Positions 11,131 through 23,654 are shown, numbered from the stretch's first letter. The stretch is 64,000 bases of DNA from Vandiemenella viatica (GCA_031002005.1 JARYHS010011408.1:218963473-219027472), one strand, 5' to 3'. The notes: a model not told the origin generated them from the letters alone. Made by a program: numbers and translations.

Positions 11131-11517
11131 CAGTAGCGTAGCTAGGTCAACAAGGGCCCCGGTGAAAAAAATTATTTTGGGCCCTCAGGCCAGATGGGCG
11201 ACCTTTTTTTTTGCTTTTTGTTTCTGGTAAGGGCCCCCAGAGCTGAGGATTGGACCCTTGTGTTATGCTTAGGGGCCCCCAGAGCAGTGGTTGGGGGCCC
11301 CCTGAGCAATGAGAGGGCCCTTAGTGAGGGGCCCCTTTGGCGACGGTAGAGCTAAAAAAAAGGTCGCCAGTTTGCCATGAAGGCTCGTGGGCCTCTGAAC
11401 TGCGCTTGGGGGCCCCCAGAGGTGCGCTTTGGGCTCCCAGAGGTATGCTTGGGGGCCCCCTGAGCGTAGGGGCCCCGGTGCACTGCACCGCCTAGCCCCA
11501 TAGTAGCTACGCACCTG
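11131..11517. mobile_element. hAT-like MITE (CAGTRGCGTAGCTAGG family), copy 1
   Basis: The left end is CAGTAGCGTAGCTAGG. The right end, read inward, is CAGGTGCGTAGCTACTATGG. The flanks CCTATATG (11123-11130) and CCTATGTG (11518-11525) agree at 7 of 8 positions, as expected for an aged 8-bp target duplication. The interior is rich in GGGCCCC runs and non-coding. Related copies lie at 29995-30317 and 46587-46766. Confidence 0.85.
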
Positions 11518-11525
11518 CCTATGTG

Positions 11526-12533
11526 AAGAGGCAAGTTGCAATTCTCCATACTTTCCGAGAAAAAAAAATAGTTCTGTGTTATGACTATGGAAATGTCTTT
11601 AGCTTAGCCGAGACAACAGAAAACGAGACACCAAACGATTTTTATCAGAATGTAATTGTTCGGGAACCAACAAATTTTTAGGGTATTTTTAGTTTCAGCT
11701 TAATAAATTAGTACCTAAAAGATTCAACTAGTTTCTGGCCTTGGAGGAGATATTGTTAGTCATGGCATTAATTATCTTCTACGTCTCCGAATTCGGCTTC
11801 AACCTCGGTGACGATCTTTTATTTTCAGTTTATTCTCAGTTCTTTATTTTTTAAACTTCTTTTTTCTTTAGTCAGAATCACATCGAATTGAGTATATTTT
11901 TTTATATGTATACATTTTTTTTTTTACTTTAAACATTTTTCTACTCTTATTAGTGGCGTGAATTATCCGATTAAAAGCAAGCCTTGGAACCAATTTCTAA
12001 TGATTTATTCCCCATTATTTTGACAAAACGCGATCAATCTGGTTTACATTCACCACATCAGCTGAAAAGACTAAGAGAGAAACAAATCCCTCGCGCAGTG
12101 ACTTGGTATGAGGGTTGTTGGATGCTGGAAAATCTCAAATAAGTTAATGTAAAATAAATTCCTATTATTTGACAACGAGCTGACAGAGTTTCAGTTTTCT
12201 ACGAGTTATACCTCTGTCGTAGCTAGACATATAGTTTAGCGTCGCGTCCGCGGCAAGGAGTGTCTGGTGTATGTCTTTTACAATCGAACTTAACCCAAAA
12301 ATTCTGGGCACTACGCGATAAAGACATGCTGATTTCTGCCTTAAGTATCTAAGCTACTACACGAATCTGGTTATGGTTTAGTAGTTACATGTAGTCAGTC
12401 CTGATCATATATCATCTTCAGTCCCGAGCTCATAATAAAAGTGCAAGAGAACTACTATAGTAGGTATAATTTGGGAGAACAGGCTCACCAGCCCCCTAGT
12501 GGCGAATTCGGAACTAATGTTAGCCACGCCCCC
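11526..12533. other. Non-coding DNA left of the palindrome
   Basis: No gene or known repeat is visible. It ends at the left boundary of the palindrome. Confidence 0.35.
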
Positions 12534-12590
12534 CTTCTATTGTTCCAATTGGATACATTGTATCATTCTATTGTTCTCCCCCTCCCCCCC

Positions 12591-12855
12591 TCCCACTTGA
12601 CTAACCACTTGACTTGAGGGCCACTTGACTAACCACTTGACTTGAGGGCCACTTGACTAACCCCAGTTTCACCTCTATGTTCTCCCCCCCCACCTGTCAA
12701 TCATGGCCACTTGACTAACCACTTGAGGGCCACTTGAGCGACCCAGGTGTGTCCCCCACCTGCCAATCATGGCTACTTGACTAACCACTTGACTCGAGGG
12801 CCACTTGACTAACCACTTGACATGAGGGCCACTTGACTAACCACTTGACTAACCT
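12591..12855. repeat. CCACTTGACT-type tandem repeat at the palindrome's outer edge
   Basis: Many copies of CCACTTGACTAACCACTTGA and CCACTTGACTTGAGGGC occur in direct order. The mirror array at about 24870-25020 has fewer, rearranged copies, so this edge evolves faster than the rest of the arms. Confidence 0.85.
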
Positions 12856-13244
12856 CAGTTATACCCCTATTGTCCTTGACCACGCACCCCTCTAGCCGCA
12901 CCAGGTGTGACGCAGCCGTTGCCAGACCACTTGAGCGAGCAACTGGACTTTTCGGACAGATGTCGACATGCCGCTCCTTTTTCGAACGAGGAATTCGCGG
13001 AGGTATTTACCAGTGCGTGCCGAGGCAAATAACAGGTACATGCCGAGTGCGTCCATTAACTACGTAAGTACATTTTGGCCGAGTACCGACCAAACCACTT
13101 GAGCGAGCCCAACCGCACCAGGTGTGTACTCTGCTGCTTTTGTCGTTCTGTGAGGTATGAGAATTCTGCGGTATGAACAGAGAAGTTCACCGGAATAGCA
13201 TTGCCATGCTCGAAGCTTGTGGACTATGCGTTTCTACCGAGAGT

Positions 13245-13485
13245 GGTGGTGTAACGGTTAGCGTTCTCGCCTCGCATTCGGGGGACGCCGGTTCGAACCC
13301 CCGTCCGGGCATCCAGATTTGGGTTTTCCATGGTTTCCCAAATCACTCCAGGCAAATGCCAAGTGCTTCCTTCAAAAGACCATGGCCGAATTCCTTCCCA
13401 TTCCTTGCTCCCATCCTTGCCCCGCATCCTTTCCCGTCTCTAAAGACCTCGCTGTTGAGAGACGTAAAGCAGTTAAAAAAAAATA
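13245..13485 (+). mobile_element. tRNA-derived SINE, near full length
   Basis: The head contains TGGTGTAACGGTTAGCG (A-box-like) and GGTTCGAACCC (B box). It is followed by the body CCAGATTTGGGTTTTCCATG, CACTCCAGGCAAATGCC, the CTTCCTTCAAAAGACCATGG block and an A-run near 13475. This is the best template in the window for the family. The mirror copy is at about 24255-24500 on the minus strand. It is not a functional tRNA gene, because the 3' side runs on into the SINE body. Confidence 0.85.
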
Positions 13486-13639
13486 CGCGTTTCTGCCGCT
13501 AGGCGTTTATGGCGCAACTCATTTGCAGTACAGTGCCGCGTGTGTTGCCGACCTGGCTTCTGTCAATCTGTTTCTGCCAGCGCTGTTTTGTTATTGTTTC
13601 GTTTTTTGGTGATGTAAGTTTAAGTGAGTAACGTGCAGC

Positions 13640-14090
13640 TGAGAAACTTTGTTTTCTAATGAGATAAAATGCTGCTGAAACTCGGTTCACTAGGCTTAAA
13701 AATAGTGACATGTTGGTTGATGACAAACCTCGTTCTGCACGTCCATCAAATGTACGAATCGACGAAATGTTGAAAAAAAATTCCAGAGCTTTTGCTCTTT
13801 GACCGTCGACAGACAATTTATCAACTGTCAGAAATTAGTGGGTTATCTTGGAGCTCGATTCAGCGAAATTTAACAGAAGATTTGGGAATGAAAACGGTTG
13901 CTGCCAAGTTTTTTCCTCGGGCTGTGACTAACAATAAAAAAGAACGTCGACTTGAAACATGTCGTGCTTTGAAATTGATCCAGATTTTCTGTCATTATTG
14001 GTGACGAGTCATTGCGCTATGGTTACGACCCAAACACAAAGCAACAGTCAGCCAATGTAAGGCGTCAATGTCACCCCGTCCAAAAAAAAA
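13640..14090 (+). pseudogene. mariner-type transposase fragment (left arm)
   Basis: Plus-strand codons give DDKPRSARPS, then DRRQTIYQLSEISGLSWSS, QRNLTEDLGMKTVAAKFFPR and KKERRLETCRALK, followed out of frame by YGYDPNTKQQSAN. These are the N-terminal helix-turn-helix region and the start of the catalytic region (before and around the GDES/YGYDP block) of mariner transposases. At least two frameshifts and missing ends show it is dead. An identical or nearly identical copy lies in the right arm, so the insertion predates formation of the palindrome. Confidence 0.85.
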
Positions 14091-14261
14091 AAAAAAATAT
14101 CCTGGTATGGACTGTGTTTTACGTAGCATGGATTGACCTCTCATCAAACTGAACCGAACATTGACTTGAAATGGTTATATTCTGTTACTTGTAGACCATT
14201 TGCAATCATATGCCAGGATGCTTCCTTCAAAAGGCCAGGGGATAGACTACATCCTTGCCTT

Positions 14262-15190
14262 GGCCAAGACTTACTAACTGCGATAAGTTCGGCGAAAGAC
14301 GTTTGTGACGGCGAGTGTTTTGGACAAAGTTTTATGCATATTCTTACGGCTCATACCGAGCGTGGTGGGTGAGCGGTTAACAGGGAAATAGTGTGAACTT
14401 TGACAAAACATCTTTAGCTGGGACGCTGCATGTTAGAGACTAATACAGTAACTCTAATCAACTACACAATCTTGCTACTTATCCCGTTTCTTTGGCAGAG
14501 GTATATTGCATACTGTACGGATATTGAGTGGCCAAGACTTACTAACTGCGATAAGTTCGGCGAAAGACGTTTGTGACGGCGAGTGTTTTGGACAAAGTTT
14601 TATACATATTCTTACGGCTCATACCGAGCGTGGTGGGTGAGCGGTTAACAGGGAAATAGTGTGAACTTTGACAAAACATCTTTAGCTGGGACGCTGCATG
14701 TTAGAGACTAATACAGTAACTCTAATCAACTACACAATCTTGCTACTTATCCCGTTTCTTTGGCAGAGGTATATTGCATACTGTACGGATATTAAGTGAC
14801 CAAGACTTACTAACTGCGATAAGTTCGGCGAAAGACGTTTGTGACGGCGAGTGTTTTTTGGACAAAGTTTTATGCATATTCTTACGGCTCATACCGAGCG
14901 TGGTGGGTGAGCGGTTAACAGGGAAATAGTGTGAACTTTGACAAAACATCTTTAGCTGGGGCGCTGCATGTTAGAGACTAATACAGTAACTCTAATAAAC
15001 TACACATTCTTGCTACTTATACCCGTTTCTTTGGCAGAGGCATATTGCATACTGTACGGATATTGAGTGACCAAGACTTACTAACTGCGATAAGTTCGGC
15101 GAAAGACGTTTGTGACGGCGAGTATTTTGGACAAAGTTTTGTGCGTATTCTTACGGCTCATACTGAGCGTGGTGGGTGAGCGGTTAACTC
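14262..15190. repeat. 269-bp tandem array, four units (left arm)
   Basis: Units begin with GGCCAAGACTTACTAACTGC or a one-base variant at 14262, 14530, 14799 and 15069, a period of 268-270. Each unit ends in a SINE-head-like block with GGTGGGTGAGCGGTTAAC. The last unit runs into a fuller SINE head. The mirror array lies at about 22558-23478. Confidence 0.95.
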
Positions 15191-15550
15191 TCTGGCCTCG
15201 CATTCGGGAGGACGGGTTCGAACCCCCGTCCAGGCATCCAGATTTGGGTTTTTAATGGTTTACCTAAATCATTCCAAGCGAATGCCGGGGTGTTTCCTTC
15301 AAAAAGGCGTCGGGAGGACGTGGGTTTGAATCCCTGCCCCGACCATCAAGATTTCGGCTTTCCATGCTTTTTGTGAAATTACTGCATTCGGTGCTTAAGC
15401 CCTCTGACGGGAAAGTGAAAAGCCCTCAACCTGACCTTCACATCTTTCACAACTTGCGTCGTAATGTAGTTACGCCTTAACACTTCCGTTGTTCGGTTTC
15501 AAGTTTAAACTGTAGGTTCTCTACACCCTGTTAAGTTCAAGTAGGCTATG

Positions 15551-17563
15551 ATAGAGGCGGAATGCGCAGGCAATAAAAAACCCTGGTCATAATGACCAAA
15601 CGAGCCATTACTCCGTACTTCAGGTGATTGTTGGGTTGGTCCTTCAAAAGACCATGCCTGAATTCATCCGATCCTTGCACCTGTCCTATCACACTTCGTG
15701 ATCGGTAAAGATCTGGCCAGCATTTGGGAGGGCGTGGGCTCGAATCCCAGTCCGGGCATCCAGATTTGAGTTTTCCATGATTTCCCCAAATAACTCGAGG
15801 CGAATGACGGGGATGATTTTCTTCATTTGCCATGGCCGAATTCCCCACCGTTCCTCGTCCACTGTCCTTTCCCACCTCTAAAGGCTTCGATGTCGACGAG
15901 GCGTAGAACCCTAAAAAAGAAAACCACGACCACCAACTCCAGATGAATGTCGAGTTATTCATTCAAAATACCATGCCCGAATTCCTTCCCAGTCCTTGCC
16001 GCCAGTCCATACAATTATGACCATTACATTCTCGCAATCACCATAGAGGGGGAATGCGCAGGCAATAAAAAACCTGGTCATAATGACCAAACGAGCCATT
16101 ACTCCGTACTTCAGGTGATTGTTGGGTTGGTTCCTTCAAAAGACCATGCCTGAATTCGATCCCGATCCTTGCACCAGTCCTATCACACCTCGTGATCGGT
16201 AAAGATCTGGCCTAGCATTTGGGAGGGCGTGGGCTCGAATCCCAGTCCGGGCATCCAGATTTGAGTTTTCCATGATTTCCCCAAATAACTCGAGGCGAAT
16301 GACGGGGATGATTTTCTTCATTTGCCATGGCCGAATTCCCCACCGTTCCTCGTCCACTGTCCTTTCCCACCTCTAAAGGCTTCGATGTCGACGAGGCGTA
16401 GAACCCTAAAAAAGAAAACCACGACCACCAACTCCAGATGAATGTCGAGTTATTCATTCAAAATACCATGCCCGAATTCCTTCCCAGTCCTTGCCGCCAG
16501 TCCATACAATTATGACCATTACATTCTCGCAATCACCATAGAGGGGGAATGCGCAGGCAATAAAAAACCCTGGTCATAATGACCAAACGAGCCATTACTC
16601 CGTACTTCAGGTGATTGTTGGGTTGGTTCCTTCAAAAGACCATGCCTGAATTCGATCCCGATCCTTGCACCAGTCCTATCACACCTCGTGATCGGTAAAG
16701 ATCTGGCCTAGCATTTGGGAGGGCGTGGGCTCGAATCCCAGTCCGGGCATCCAGATTTGAGTTTTCCATGTTTCCCCAAATAACTCGAGGCGAATGACGG
16801 GGTGATTTTCTTCATTTGCCATGGCCGAATTCCCACCGTTCCTCGTCCACTGTCCTTTCCCACCTCTAAAGGCTTCGATGTCGACGAGGCGTAGAACCCT
16901 AAAAAAGAAAACCACGACCACCAACTCCAGATGAATGTCGAGTTATTCATTCAAAATACCATGCCCGAATTCCTTCCCAGTCCTTGCCGCCAGTCCATAC
17001 AATTATGACCATTACATTCTCGCAATCACCATAGAGGGGGAATGCGCAGGCAATAAAAAACCCTGGTCATAATGACCAAACGAGCCATTACTCCGTACTT
17101 CAGGTGATTGTTGGGTTGGTTCCTTCAAAAGACCATGCCTGAATTCGATCCCGATCCTTGCACCAGTCCTATCACACCTCGTGATCGGTAAAGATCTGGC
17201 CTAGCATTTGGGAGGGCGTGGGCTCGAATCCCAGTCCGGGCATCCAGATTTGAGTTTTCCATGGTTTCCCCAAATAACTCGAGGCGAATGACGGGGTGAT
17301 TTCTTCATTTGCCATGGCCGAATTCTCCACCGTTCCTCGTCCACTGTCCTTTCCCACCTCTAAAGGCTTCGATGTCGACGAGGCGTAGAACCATAAAAAA
17401 AGAAAACCACGACCACCAACTCCAGATGAATGTCGAGTTATTCATTCAAAATACCATGCCCGAATTCCTTCCCAGTCCTTGCCGCCAGTCCATACAATTA
17501 TGACCATTACATTCTCGCAATCACCATAGAGGGGGAATGCGCAGGCAATAAAAAACCCTGGTC
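15551..17563. repeat. 494-bp SINE-containing tandem array, four units (left arm)
   Basis: Unit starts (ATAGAGG.GGAATGCGCAGG) are at 15551, 16043, 16538, 17031 and the terminal partial at 17526, a period of 492-495. Each unit contains a complete SINE of the common family: a tRNA-like head near the GGGCTCGAATCCCAGTCC block, a body and the GTCGACGAGGCGTAGAAC tail. It is joined to about 250 bp of other sequence. Long ORFs here are only repeats of the same shadow frame. Confidence 0.95.
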
Positions 17564-17973
17564 ATATTCTTGTAGTGGCGTGACGCTTCATCACTTACAT
17601 ACTGGTCTGAAGAGCGAATTGTAATAGACGCCAACATTCGAAAAGACATAAATTTGTTGAATATAAGTACGTATGCGGCTGTTTCTATGAATATCATAAA
17701 AAAAAACAGTGTGAAAATGTACAAAATCAAGAAATTTGTCATATATAACAAAAATCGGTAAAAATGTAAATTTCGTCCATGAATGAAGTCAATGGTTGAC
17801 ATAAAAATCACACCTACGTGTATCACAATATCGTTCATATAATGTGTGTGGATTACAGAAATACGTGTTATATGGGGAAAAAAAGTGTAATGGCAGTCAC
17901 CGGATAAACTAAATGTGTTTTTTTTCAGTAATAAATATTTTCTGATGAATAACGAAACTTGGTAGAGTTCTCC

Positions 17974-18392
17974 AGAGTCAACACACACGTCACGTAACCA
18001 TCATGATAGTCGTGTCAGTGGAAGTGCATCGGATGCTGCATTCACATGTGTATATGGAGTACTCTTTATTTCCTCCACAAAAGACGTAAATTGTATGAAT
18101 TACATGTTTGCTCACTCTTGATTTTCATAACAATAACATGCAGAGTCTAAACACACATAACATTACCAACATTATAGACACGTCAGAGGAAGTGCACAGG
18201 GTGATAAACTATATATACTAGCCTAGTGTTTGTACCAAACGAGGTGAAACAACGTATATGTGTGCAGAAACTGACTTAACGCAGTTACACGGAAGGTAGT
18301 CTGCGTTTAAAGACAATGGCTCCACTCTCTCTCACACATACACGCATAACGTTACCATCAATATAGACACGTCAGAGGAAGTGCACAGTCGG
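17974..18392. repeat. Three spaced copies of a 59-bp motif (left arm)
   Basis: Copies at 17974-18032, 18142-18200 and about 18331-18390 share AGAGTC..ACACAC, AACRTTACCA and GACACGTCAGAGGAAGTGCA (the first copy is more diverged). Spacing is about 170-190 bp and the DNA between copies is not evidently repeated. The set is mirrored in the right arm at about 19825-20240. Confidence 0.6.
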
Positions 18393-19053
18393 AACAAGAT
18401 CGTGAAAACAGGTAAAACATCACCGCAATTATACCACTTCACTATACGAAAGATGTCATCGGTTTACATGGTTAGAAGGTGTCCATCATGCCATACGATG
18501 TGTATTGAGTGCATCCACCAAAATAGAAAACAAAACGTGCGACATGATGCGGTGTTCCATCATAAATGAAACTCATTCTGTTCACGGCCCGATATGACAT
18601 CGGACAACTTGAGTAGTACATCAGATATACCTGTCGAAAGTCACACTAAAGTACTGAAGTTGAACTAACCTGAGCATGCAGAAGATGAGAACATCACAAG
18701 TTTCATTAAACAACACGACCCTCCACAAGACCGAAACATAATGGGCTCAATACCAGATGAAACATAAATTATGTTAGATATCAGTTAGTAAGTGCCACTT
18801 TCGATGAATTTCATTTAAAAAGTGAAAAATAGATAAAAATCGGGAATACTGGTCAAATATAGCAAAATATTGGTTAAAAACTTATGGCACTTTCTGAGAC
18901 AGAACTTATGCTAAAGTCTGGTTATACAGAATGTTAAAGTGTTTGTTATAGTTGGTTAGAGTAAATTAAGGTTAGGTTATTTCAACTCACCATCTCATGG
19001 TGCCACTGATACATGGATATCAAAAGTATTTGCTGAGGCGGCTTGGGCCCCAC

Positions 19054-19161
19054 CGCGGCCTAAGAGACCGGTATTTTGCGCGGCCTAAGAAGACCGAAAT
19101 TTCGCGCGCCGGTTTTCCGGATGCAACGCGTTTGTATTTTTCTATACAGCAGCAGCTTACT
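19054..19161. other. Palindrome spacer, GC- and CpG-rich
   Basis: This is the only 108 bp of the structure without a mirror copy. It is rich in GCGCG and CCGG. It contains a direct repeat, GCGGCCTAAGAGACCG and GCGGCCTAAGAAGACCG, 23-24 bp apart. An ORF spanning it uses both arms and is a by-product of the palindrome. Confidence 0.85.
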
Positions 19162-20659
19162 GTGGGGCCCAAGCCACCTCAGCAAACACTTTTGGATATC
19201 CATGTATCAGTGGCACCATGAGATGGTGAGTTGAAATAACCTAACCTTAATTTACTCTAACCAACTATAACAAACACTTTAACATTCTGTACTAACCAGA
19301 CTTTAGCATAAGTTCTGTCTCAGAAAGTGCCATAAGTTTTTAACCAATATTTTGCTATATTTGACCAGTATTCCCGATTTTTTATCTATTTTTCACTTTT
19401 TAAATGAAATTCATCGAAAGTGGCACTTACTAACTGATATCTAACATAATTTATGTTTCATCTGGTATTGAGCCCATTATGTTTCGGTCTTGTGGAGGGT
19501 CGTGTTGTTTAATGAAACTTGTGATGTTCTCATCTTCTGCATGCTCAGGTTAGTTCAACTTCAGTACTTTAGTGTGACTTTCGACAGGTATATCTGATGT
19601 ACTACTCAAGTTGTCCGATGTCATATCGGGCCGTGAACAGAATGAGTTTCATTTATGATGGAACACCGCATCATGTCGCACGTTTTTTTTCTATTTTGGT
19701 GGATGCACTCAATACACATCGTATGGCATGATGGACACCTTCTAACCATGTAAACCGATGACATCTTTCGTATAGTGAAGTGGTATAATTGCGGTGATGT
19801 TTTACCTGTTTTTCACGATCTTGTTCCGACTGTGCACTTCCTCTGACGTGTCTATATTGATGGTAACGTTATGCGTGTATGTGTGAGAGAGAGTGAGAGC
19901 CATTGTCTTTAAACGCAGACTACCTTCCGTGTAACTGCGTTAAGTCATGTTTCTGCACACATATACGTTGTTTCACCTCGTTTGGTACAAACACTAGGCT
20001 AGTATATATAGTTATCACCCTGTGCACTTCCTCTGACGTGTCTATAATGTGGTAATGTTATGTGTGTTTAGACTCTGCATTATTGTTATGAAAATCAAGA
20101 GTGAGCAAACATGTAATTCATACAATTTACGTCTTTTGTGGAGGAAATTTAAAGAGTACTCCATATACACATGTGAATGCAGCATCCGATGCACTTCCAC
20201 TGACACGTCTATCATGATGGTTACGTGACGTGTGTGTTGACTCTGGAGAACTCTACCAAGTTTCGTTATTCATCAGAAAATATTTATTACTGAAAAAAAA
20301 AAAAACACATTTTAGTTTATCCGGTGACTGCCATTACACTTTTTTTCCCCATATAACACGTATTTCTGTAATCCACACACATTATATGAACGATATTGTG
20401 ATACACGTAGGTGTGATTTTTATGTCAACCATTGACTTCATTCATGGACGAAATTTACATTTTTTACCGATTTTTGTTATATATGACCAAATTTCTTGAT
20501 TTTGTACATTTTCACACTTTTTTTTTATGATATTCATAGAAACAGCCGCATACGTACTTATATTCAACAAATTTATGTCTTTTCGAATGTTGGCGTCTAT
20601 TACAATTCGCTCTTCAGACCAGTATGTAAGTGATGAAGCGTCACGCCACTACAAGAATA

Positions 20660-22188
20660 TGACCAGGGTTTTTTATTGCCTGCGCATTCCCCCTCTATGG
20701 TGATTGCGAGAATGTAAAGGCCATAATTGTATGGACTGGCGGCATGGACTGGGAAGGAATTCGGGCATGGTATTTTGAATGAATAACTCGACATTCATCT
20801 GGAGTTGGTGGTCGTGGTTTTCTTTTTTTATGGTTCTACGCCTCGTCGACATCGAAGCCTTTAGAGGTGGGAAAGGACAGTGGACGAGGAACGGTGGAGA
20901 ATTCGGCCATGGCAAATGAAGAAATCACCCCGTCATTCGCCTCGAGTTATTTGGGGGAAACCATGGAAAACTCAAATCTGGATGCCCGGACTGGGATTCG
21001 AGCCCACGCCCCTCCCAAATGCTAGGCCAGATCTTTACCGATCACGAGGTGTGATAGGACTGGTGCAAGGATCGGGATCGAATTCAGGCATGGTCTTTTG
21101 AAGGAACCAACCCAACAATCACCTGAAGTACGGAGTAATGGCTCGTTTGGTCATTATGACCAGGGTTTTTTATTGCCTGCGCATTCCCCCTCTATGGTGA
21201 TTGCGAGAATGTAATGGTCATAATTGTATGGACTGGCGGCAAGGACTGGGAAGGAATTCGGGCATGGTATTTTGAATGAATAACTCGACATTCATCTGGA
21301 GTTGGTGGTCGTGGTTTTCTTTTTTAGGGTTCTACGCCTCGTCGACATCGAAGCCTTTAGAGGTGGGAAAGGACAGTGGACGAGGAACGGTGGGGAATTC
21401 GGCCATGGCAAATGAAGAAAATCATCCCCGTCATTCGCCTCGAGTTATTTGGGGAAATCATGGAAAACTCAAATCTGGATGCCCGGACTGGGATTCGAGC
21501 CCACGCCCTCCCAAATGCTAGGCCAGATCTTTACCGATCACGAGGTGTGATAGGACTGGTGCAAGGATCGGGATCGAATTCAGGCATGGTCTTTTGAAGG
21601 AACCAACCCAACAATCACCTGAAGTACGGAGTAATGGCTCGTTTGGTCATTATGACCAGGGTTTTTTATTGCCTGCGCATTCCCCCTCTATGGTGATTGC
21701 GAGAATGTAATGGTCATAATTGTATGGACTGGCGGCAAGGACTGTGAAGGAATTCGGGCATGGTATTTTGAATGAATAACTCGATATTCATCTGGAGTTG
21801 GTGGTCGTGGTTTTCTTTTTTAGGGTTCTACGCCTCGTCGACATCGAAGCCTTTAGAGGTGGGAAAGGACAGTGGACGAGGAACGGTGGGGAATTCGGCC
21901 ATGGCAAATGAAGAAAATCATCCCCGTCATTCGCCTCGAGTTATTTGGGGGAAACCATGGAAAACTCAAATCTGGATGCCCGGACTGGGATTCGAGCCCA
22001 CGCCCTCCCAAATGCTGGGCCAGATCTTTACCGATCACGAAGTGTGATAGGACAGGTGCAAGGATCGGAATGGAATTCAGGCATGGTCTTTTGAAGGACC
22101 CAACCCAAGATTCACCTGAAGTACGGAGTAGTGGCTCGTTTGGTCATTATGACCAGGGTTTTTTATTGCCTGCGCATTCCGCCTCTAT
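20660..22188. repeat. 494-bp SINE-containing tandem array, three units (right arm)
   Basis: Mirror of 15551-17563 with one unit fewer. Periods are 496-497. Confidence 0.95.
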
Positions 22189-22557
22189 CATAGCCTACTT
22201 GAACTTAACAGGGTGTAGAGAACCTACAGTTTAAACTTGAAACCGAACAACGGAAGTGTTAAGGCGTAACTACATTACGACGCAAGTTGTGAAAGATGTG
22301 AAGGTCAGGTTGAGGGCTTTTCACTTTCCCGTCAGAGGGCTTAAGCACCGAATGCAGTAATTTCACAAAAAACATGGAAAGCCGAAATCTTGATGGTCGG
22401 GGCAGGGATTCAAACCCACGTCCTCCCGACGCCTTTTTGAAGGAAACACCCCGGCATTCGCTTGGAATGATTTAGGTAAACCATTAAAAACCCAAATCTG
22501 GATGCCTGGACGGGGGTTCGAACCCGCGTCCTCCCGAATGCGAGGCCAGAGAGTTAA

Positions 22558-23478
22558 CCGCTCACCCACCACGCTCAGTATGAGCCGTAAGAATACGCAC
22601 AAAACTTTGTCCAAAATACTCGCCGTCACAAACGTCTTTCGCCGAACTTATCGCAGTTAGTAAGTCTTGGTCACTCAATATCCGTACAGTATGCAATATG
22701 CCTCTGCCAAAGAAACGGGTATAAGTAGCAAGAATGTGTAGTTTATTAGAGTTACTGTATTAGTCTCTAACATGCAGCGCCCCAGCTAAAGATGTTTGGT
22801 CAAAGTTCACACTATTTCCCTGTTAACCGCTCACCCACCACGCTCGGTATGAGCCGTAAGAATATTCATAAAACTTTGTCCAAAAAACACTCGCCGTCAC
22901 AAACGTCTTTCGCCGAACTTAGTAAGTTAGTAAGTCTTGGTCACTTAATATCCGTACAGTATGCAATATACCTCTGCCAAAGAAACGGGATAAGTAGCAA
23001 GATTGTGTAGTTGATTAGAGTTACTGTATTAGTCTCTAACATGCAGCGTCCCAGCTAAAGATGTTTTGTCAAAGTTCACACTATTTCCCTGTTAACCGCT
23101 CACCCACCACGCTCGGTATGAGCCGTAAGAATATGTATAAAACTTTGTCCAAAACACTCGCCGTCACAAACGTCTTTCGCCGAACTTATCGCAGTTAGTA
23201 AGTCTTGGCCACTCAATATCCGTACAGTATGCAATATACCTCTGCCAAAGAAACGGGATAAGTAGCAAGATTGTGTAGTTGATTAGAGTTACTGTATTAG
23301 TCTCTAACATGCAGCGTCCCAGCTAAAGATGTTTTGTCAAAGTTCACACTATTTCCCTGTTAACCGCTCACCCACCACGCTCGGTATGAGCCGTAAGAAT
23401 ATGCATAAAACTTTGTCCAAAACACTCGCCGTCACAAACGTCTTTCGCCGAACTTATCGCAGTTAGTAAGTCTTGGCC
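22558..23478. repeat. 269-bp tandem array, four units (right arm)
   Basis: Mirror of 14262-15190 with the same unit count. Confidence 0.95.
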
Positions 23479-23654
23479 AAGGCAAGGATGTAGTCTATCC
23501 CCTGGCCTTTTGAAGGAAGCATCCTGGCATATGATTGCAAATGGTCTACAAGTAACAGAATATAACCATTTCAAGTCAATGTTCGGTTCAGTTTGATGAG
23601 TGGTCAATCCATGCTACGTAAAACACAGTCCATACCAGGATATTTTTTTTTTTT

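Larger units (their letters stand above)
12534..19053 (+). repeat. Left arm of the 12.6 kb palindrome
   Basis: From TTCTATTGTTCC at 12534 to GCTTGGGCCCCAC at 19053 this arm is the near-exact reverse complement of 19162-25105. Contents in order: CCACTTGACT tandem repeats (12591-12855), a SINE (13245-13485), a mariner pseudogene (13640-14090), a four-unit 269-bp array (14262-15190), two SINE heads (15170-15430), a four-unit 494-bp SINE array (15551-17563), and unique sequence with three scattered copies of a 59-bp motif (17974-18392). The arms differ by small substitutions and indels and by repeat copy number. No gene is present. Confidence 0.95.

Noticed and set aside
13245..13320. Possible functional tRNA gene
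   Set aside because: A and B boxes are present, but the sequence continues into the SINE body, and the same head recurs in many SINE copies.
14262..17563. Regular tandem repeats as a possible CRISPR-like array
   Set aside because: Units are 269 and 494 bp with no repeat-spacer pattern, and the DNA is clearly eukaryotic.
17521..17988. 155-codon ORF at the inner end of the left array
   Set aside because: It has low-complexity F/I/Y-rich content from AT-rich DNA and is duplicated in the mirror arm. There is no domain or start signal.
18997..19221. ORF crossing the palindrome centre
   Set aside because: It is built from both arms and the spacer and has no recognisable protein features.
15546..22234. 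Many repeated ORFs of 60-155 codons on both strands
   Set aside because: They are the same shadow frame of the SINE array units, repeated and mirrored by the palindrome, with no protein domain.
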